Shown here: piece after piece, positions 60,651 through 64,000 of the stretch
Layout: each line of letters begins with the position of its first letter
Numbering within the stretch: the stretch's first letter is position 1
Source: Roseovarius lutimaris
GTDB lineage: Bacteria > Pseudomonadota > Alphaproteobacteria > Rhodobacterales > Rhodobacteraceae
Assembly (NCBI RefSeq): GCF_900115165.1
Contig: NZ_FOVP01000012.1
Span: 62,001-126,000, forward strand
Reading direction: 5' to 3'
DNA: 64,000 bases
Position numbers and translations under genes: made by a program
The notes under the pieces: generated by a model
Told to the model about the DNA's origin: nothing
Database searches by the model: none
Seen by the model: only the letters and a program-made list of their open reading frames with translations

Positions 60651-60881
60651 ATGAAATTTCGGACCATTTGGGGCGTGCCGCTTGCCCTTGCCGCTTGCGC
60701 GCCTGCGCCCGAGCTTGTGTCTTCAGCAACCCTGGCTCCGGCTGTCGATTCGACGGCTCAAGTTCGGACGGCGCAGCCGCCTGCATTATTTGCAGGATAC
60801 ACTTCCCGGCCTGTCAAAGGTCCCTCGAGTTGGCGGGATTTGAATGACCGGCAGTCACCAACTGGGCAGGAGAACAACTGA
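60651..60881 (+). CDS. Small lipoprotein-like protein preceding the TolC gene
   Basis: 76 aa. Short signal with L-A-L-A-A-C-A-P, so Cys16 may be lipidated. The rest is Pro/Ser-rich and ends in basic/polar residues. It overlaps the TolC-like gene by one base. Such short lipoproteins often precede outer-membrane factors in copper operons; role unknown. Confidence 0.6.
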   Translation: MKFRTIWGVPLALAACAPAPELVSSATLAPAVDSTAQVRTAQPPALFAGYTSRPVKGPSSWRDLNDRQSPTGQENN

Positions 60882-62353
60882 TGCGCTTCAAACCAATGAT
60901 CAGCGTCGGACTTGCGGCGAGCTTGTTGCTTTCTGCCTGCGCCACGCCTGCACAAATCGCACGATTGTCAGACCCCAAGGCTGGGTTCGGCACCGTTTCC
61001 AGCAAGGCAGGCACTGTGCTGGGCAAGGATACCGTGATGTTGATGGATGCTGCGAGCATCGAAGCCAATGCGAAACGGGTGCATGGGCTTGTGCACAAGA
61101 AGACCATAAACGCAGATACTGCCGTTCAGGTGGCACTGCTGAACAATCGGGGCCTGCAAGCAAGCTACGCCGAACTTGGCGTGTCATCCGCGGATGTCTG
61201 GCAAAGCATCATGCAGCCCAATCCGGTTGTGTCACTGGGCTTTTTCGGTCTGAATGCAGATGGTTTGGGGGCATACCGATCCATTGAATCAACGATTGCT
61301 TTCAATCTGTTGTCTGTCTTCACTCAGCCCGAGCGTACAAAATTGGCGGAACTCCAGTTCAGCCAGGCACAGTTGCGGGCGGTTGAGGAAACGTTGCGGG
61401 TTGCCGTTGAAACCCGGCGTGCCTGGGTTGATGCGGTGGCCGCTTTCGAGTCGGTCGGCCTGATCCGAGACGCCCAGGGCACGGCAGATGCAGCATCGGA
61501 ACTGGCGGCGCGGCTTGGCGATACCGGCTTTCTCAACAAGGCCAATCAGGCACGGGAACACGCCTTTTATGCGGAGTTGACCGGCCAGCGGGCGCAGACG
61601 CGTCTGTCAGCGCAAATAGCCAAAGAAGCGCTGACGCGCCAGTTGGGGCTGTGGGGGACCGAGGTCGACTACTTCGTTCCCAATAACCTTCCGCAGTTAC
61701 CCGGGCGCGTGAAAAAGCGTTCAGGTGTCGAGGCAGAGGCCTTGAGATCGCGGGTCGATTTGGCGGCCGCCAAGCTTGGTCTCGATGCGATGGCAAAATC
61801 ACGTGGGATGACCAATGCCACCCGGTTTGTCACGGATCTGGAATTGATTGCCGGGTTTGAGAAAGAGCGCGAAAACGACGGCAGCGGGATTGAATCTGAA
61901 ACCACGCCGCAGCTGGAGTTGGAATTCGCCATTCCGATTTTCGACAGCGGCAAGGCGCGTCTCAAGCGGGCAGAGGCGGCCTATATGATTGCGGCGCATC
62001 AATTGGCGCAAAAGGCTGTGAACGTGCGGTCCGAGGCGCGCACGGCCTATGCCGGTTATACCGGCACGCATCAGATTGCGCGTCACTATCGCGATGCCGT
62101 TCTGCCTCTGCGCCGGACCATCGAGGAGGAAGCCCTTCTTAGCTACAACGGCATGATCACCAACACATTCGAGCTTTTGGCGGACACCCGAGCGCGGCTG
62201 AATTCCAACCTGACCGAGGCGGGCGCGCGCCGCGATTTCTGGCTGGCCGAGGCCAACTTGCTGGCTGCCATCTATGGCGGCGGCGCGGGCGGCGGCGACG
62301 GCGGTGGCGGCGGTGCGGCATCGGTGGCCGGTGACGGCTCCGGCGGACATTGA
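60881..62353 (+). CDS. TolC-family outer-membrane protein
   Basis: 490 aa. Lipobox L-L-S-A-C around residues 16-20, then two repeated outer-membrane-efflux halves with long helices (T-A-V-Q-V-A-L-L-N-N-R-G-L, L-R-V-A-V-E-T-R-R-A-W-V-D, L-E-L-E-F-A-I-P-I-F-D-S-G-K-A-R). It ends in a Gly-rich tail (G-G-G-A-G-G-G-D-G-G-G-G-G). No RND pump or membrane fusion gene is adjacent in view. With the multicopper oxidase 13 bp downstream it resembles CopB/CusC-type periplasmic copper export. Confidence 0.85.
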   Translation: MRFKPMISVGLAASLLLSACATPAQIARLSDPKAGFGTVSSKAGTVLGKDTVMLMDAASIEANAKRVHGLVHKKTINADTAVQVALLNNRGLQASYAELGVSSADVWQSIMQPNPVVSLGFFGLNADGLGAYRSIESTIAFNLLSVFTQPERTKLAELQFSQAQLRAVEETLRVAVETRRAWVDAVAAFESVGLIRDAQGTADAASELAARLGDTGFLNKANQAREHAFYAELTGQRAQTRLSAQIAKEALTRQLGLWGTEVDYFVPNNLPQLPGRVKKRSGVEAEALRSRVDLAAAKLGLDAMAKSRGMTNATRFVTDLELIAGFEKERENDGSGIESETTPQLELEFAIPIFDSGKARLKRAEAAYMIAAHQLAQKAVNVRSEARTAYAGYTGTHQIARHYRDAVLPLRRTIEEEALLSYNGMITNTFELLADTRARLNSNLTEAGARRDFWLAEANLLAAIYGGGAGGGDGGGGGAASVAGDGSGGH

Positions 62354-62366
62354 AAAGGAACAAAGA

Positions 62367-63716
62367 ATGATGAACAGACGTCAACTTCTCACTGCCGGTG
62401 CGGGTCTTGTCGCTACCGGCGCCATGGCCAAGGCCCAGAACATCGGTCTGCCCGAGGCCGCCGTGATGAACACAGCCGCAACACAGGCGCCGCTCAGGCC
62501 GCACTCCGGGCCCGATTATAACCCGGTGGTCACCCTCAACGGCTGGACGCTGCCCTATCGCATGAACGGCAACGTCAAGGAATTCCATCTGGTGGCCGAG
62601 CCGGTGGAACGCGAGCTTGCCGATGGCATGACCGCCTATCTCTGGGGCTACAACGGCCAGTCCACCGGCCCGACGATCGAGGCGGTCGAGGGCGACAGGG
62701 TGCGCATATTCGTCACCAACAAGCTGCCCGAACATACCACGGTGCATTGGCACGGCATGATCCTGCCATCAGGTATGGACGGAGTCGCAGGCTTGAGCCA
62801 TCCAGGCATCCCGCCGGGAAAGACCTTTGTGTATGAATTCGACCTGATCAAATCGGGCACCTTCATGTACCACCCGCATGGCGATGAAATGGTGCAGATG
62901 GCGATGGGAATGATGGGCATGTTTGTTGTTCATCCAAAGGACCCGACCTTCATGCCAGTGGACCGCGATTTCCTGATCATGCTGAACGCTTTCGATATCG
63001 ATCCGGGCACCTACATTCCGCGCGTCATGACGATGAACGACTTCAATCTGTGGACCTGGAACAGTCGGATTTTCCCTGATATCGACCCCTTGGTGGTTAA
63101 TCAGGGCGACCGCGTGCGCGTACGCGTGGGCAATCTGACAATGACCAACCATCCGATCCACATGCATGGTTATGACTTCAAGGTCACCTGCACCGATGGC
63201 GGCTGGGTGCCCGAGGCCGCGCAATGGCCTGAGGTATCGATCGACATCCCTGTGGGTGCTATGCGAGCCTACGAGTTCACCGCCGATCATCTGGGCGATT
63301 GGGCGATCCATTGCCACAAGTCGCACCACACGATGAATGCGATGGGTCACGACGTACCGACTTTCATTGGCGTCGATAAACGGCAGCTCACTGGCATGAT
63401 CCGCAAACATCAACCGGAATACATGCCGATGGGAACTGCCGGAATGGCCGACATGGCCGAGATGTCAATGGAACTACCTGACAACACGATCCCGATGATG
63501 ACCGGTTGGGGGCCGTATGGCCCAATCGAGATGGGCGGTATGTTCTCTGTCGTGAAGGTGCGCAATGGCATCGACGCAGACGACTATTCTGACCCCGGCT
63601 GGTACGACAACCCTCCGGGCGAGCAAGCCTATGAGTGGACGGGCGAGTTGCCCGAGTTCGCCTCCAAAAACAGCTCCCAAACCCTACTCACGCAGAAACC
63701 AAACTCGAAGGGCTAA
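62367..63716 (+). CDS. Multicopper oxidase, periplasmic
   Basis: 449 aa from ATG 62367 with AAAGGA upstream. Twin-arginine-type signal M-N-R-R-Q-L-L-T-A-G. Four copper motifs: H-W-H-G, H-P-H-G, H-P-I-H-M-H-G, and H-C-H-K-S-H-H-T-M-N-A-M-G-H. These supply the type 1, 2 and 3 copper ligands of laccase-like oxidases. The C-terminus has a Met-rich M-G-T-A-G-M-A-D-M-A-E-M-S-M, as in CueO/CopA-type enzymes that oxidise Cu(I). Follows the TolC-like gene. Confidence 0.92.
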   Translation: MMNRRQLLTAGAGLVATGAMAKAQNIGLPEAAVMNTAATQAPLRPHSGPDYNPVVTLNGWTLPYRMNGNVKEFHLVAEPVERELADGMTAYLWGYNGQSTGPTIEAVEGDRVRIFVTNKLPEHTTVHWHGMILPSGMDGVAGLSHPGIPPGKTFVYEFDLIKSGTFMYHPHGDEMVQMAMGMMGMFVVHPKDPTFMPVDRDFLIMLNAFDIDPGTYIPRVMTMNDFNLWTWNSRIFPDIDPLVVNQGDRVRVRVGNLTMTNHPIHMHGYDFKVTCTDGGWVPEAAQWPEVSIDIPVGAMRAYEFTADHLGDWAIHCHKSHHTMNAMGHDVPTFIGVDKRQLTGMIRKHQPEYMPMGTAGMADMAEMSMELPDNTIPMMTGWGPYGPIEMGGMFSVVKVRNGIDADDYSDPGWYDNPPGEQAYEWTGELPEFASKNSSQTLLTQKPNSKG

Positions 63717-63762
63717 GCGGCCCTTCGACTCAATCCATCAACCGAAACTAAAGGAAAAACTG

Positions 63763-64000
63763 ATGAAGTACCTTCTATTGACAACAGCACTTGCGTTCAC
63801 ACTTTCCGCACCAGCTTTCGCTTCGGGTTCCCACGATGGTGGGCACGATGCTAACATGGCGGACATGCAAGCAGAAATGATGATAGGTATGCCTGGCCAT
63901 ATGGCAAAGGTAGATCGCACTGTTGATGTTACTCTTGTGGAAACTGATGATGGCGAAATGCTGATACAAAGCGCGGACATGAACTTCAGAAAAGGTGAAA
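63763..64000 (+). CDS. Exported His/Met-rich protein, 3' end beyond the window (cupredoxin-like)
   Basis: Partial, 79 codons in view. ATG preceded by AAGGAA. Signal peptide ending A-F-A-S, then H-D-G-G-H-D-A-N-M-A-D-M-Q-A-E-M-M-I-G-M-P-G-H-M and the start of a beta-rich part. It probably encodes a periplasmic copper-binding protein of the cupredoxin type that often follows multicopper oxidase genes. The identity of the missing part is inferred. Confidence 0.65.
   Translation, partial: MKYLLLTTALAFTLSAPAFASGSHDGGHDANMADMQAEMMIGMPGHMAKVDRTVDVTLVETDDGEMLIQSADMNFRKGE

Noticed and set aside
58201..60786. Two long minus-strand frames (393 and 412 codons) opposite the DUF3141 gene
   Set aside because: Shadow frames of a GC-rich gene; the second runs through the hairpin and the start of the lipoprotein gene.
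1..64000. CRISPR arrays, tRNA or rRNA genes, plasmid replication genes
   Set aside because: No regularly spaced repeats, cloverleaf-like sequences, rRNA segments or replication proteins were recognised by reading; absence is not proven without a covariance or profile search.

Overview
The window looks like an accessory, metal-handling region (genomic island or plasmid segment) of a Roseobacter-type alphaproteobacterium. This rests on protein content and codon habits: a Rhizobiales/Rhodobacterales-style MntR, high GC, frequent GTG/TTG starts and ATGA-coupled genes. No rRNA, tRNA, replication gene or CRISPR array was seen. Two eroded insertion-sequence patches (29.5-32.4 kb and 35.5-36.0 kb) separate blocks with different regulation.

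Block 1 (1-29.5 kb) centres on a PbrR/CadR-like MerR regulator (26588-27016). MerR-type promoters (TTGAA(C/G), 19-bp spacer, central dyad related to CTACAG-N3-CTGTAG) precede a Zn/Cd/Pb P-type ATPase (408), a long minus-strand series running from sco at 19099 to ctaG at 8490, the ccmFGHI operon (19645), and a transglutaminase-CDF operon (27790). A further copy lies upstream of dsbD/scsB. The minus-strand series holds sco, dsbB, dsbA, PCuAC, a second sco, an M23 peptidase, a DUF411 protein, a ZIP transporter, lspA, lnt, a small membrane protein, a penicillin-acylase homologue and ctaG. One metal regulator therefore seems to control metal export, copper delivery to cytochrome oxidase, periplasmic thiol chemistry, cytochrome c maturation and lipoprotein processing. 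The sco 5' end and its promoter are duplicated (19.0-19.2 and 26.3-26.5 kb), bracketing ccmFGHI-dsbD. Embedded here is an MntR gene facing a MauG-like di-haem peroxidase/PhnDCE-type ABC operon, with a 20-bp palindrome between them.

Block 2 (29.5-36 kb) holds an ISKra4-type transposase and an IS3-type element that split an nhaA gene, a two-TM potassium channel, a second L,D-transpeptidase/lipoprotein pair, and remnants of IS3 and IS110 elements.

Block 3 (36-64 kb) is a copper block: a CopA ATPase with two Cys/His metal-binding modules, a TolC-like protein, a multicopper oxidase, a partial copper-binding protein at the right edge, and many small Cys/His/Met-rich proteins. Three ECF-sigma-like proteins (38274, 39070, 57076) carry CorE-like cysteine-rich tails; one is only region 4 plus the tail. 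Five promoters with the exact architecture TGTAA-N17-CGTCT were found at 37.4 (minus), 38.9, 39.4, 50.5 and 57.8 kb. They precede an EF-hand/33-aa peptide/methyltransferase operon, the sigma-4 gene, a CCC-motif peptide/beta-propeller operon, a DUF2933/methyltransferase/arginine-deiminase operon, and a DUF5676/DUF3141 operon. I propose that this is a CorE-like sigma regulon. It is the most novel feature of the window. The transporter of the arginine deiminase operon carries an in-frame TAG.
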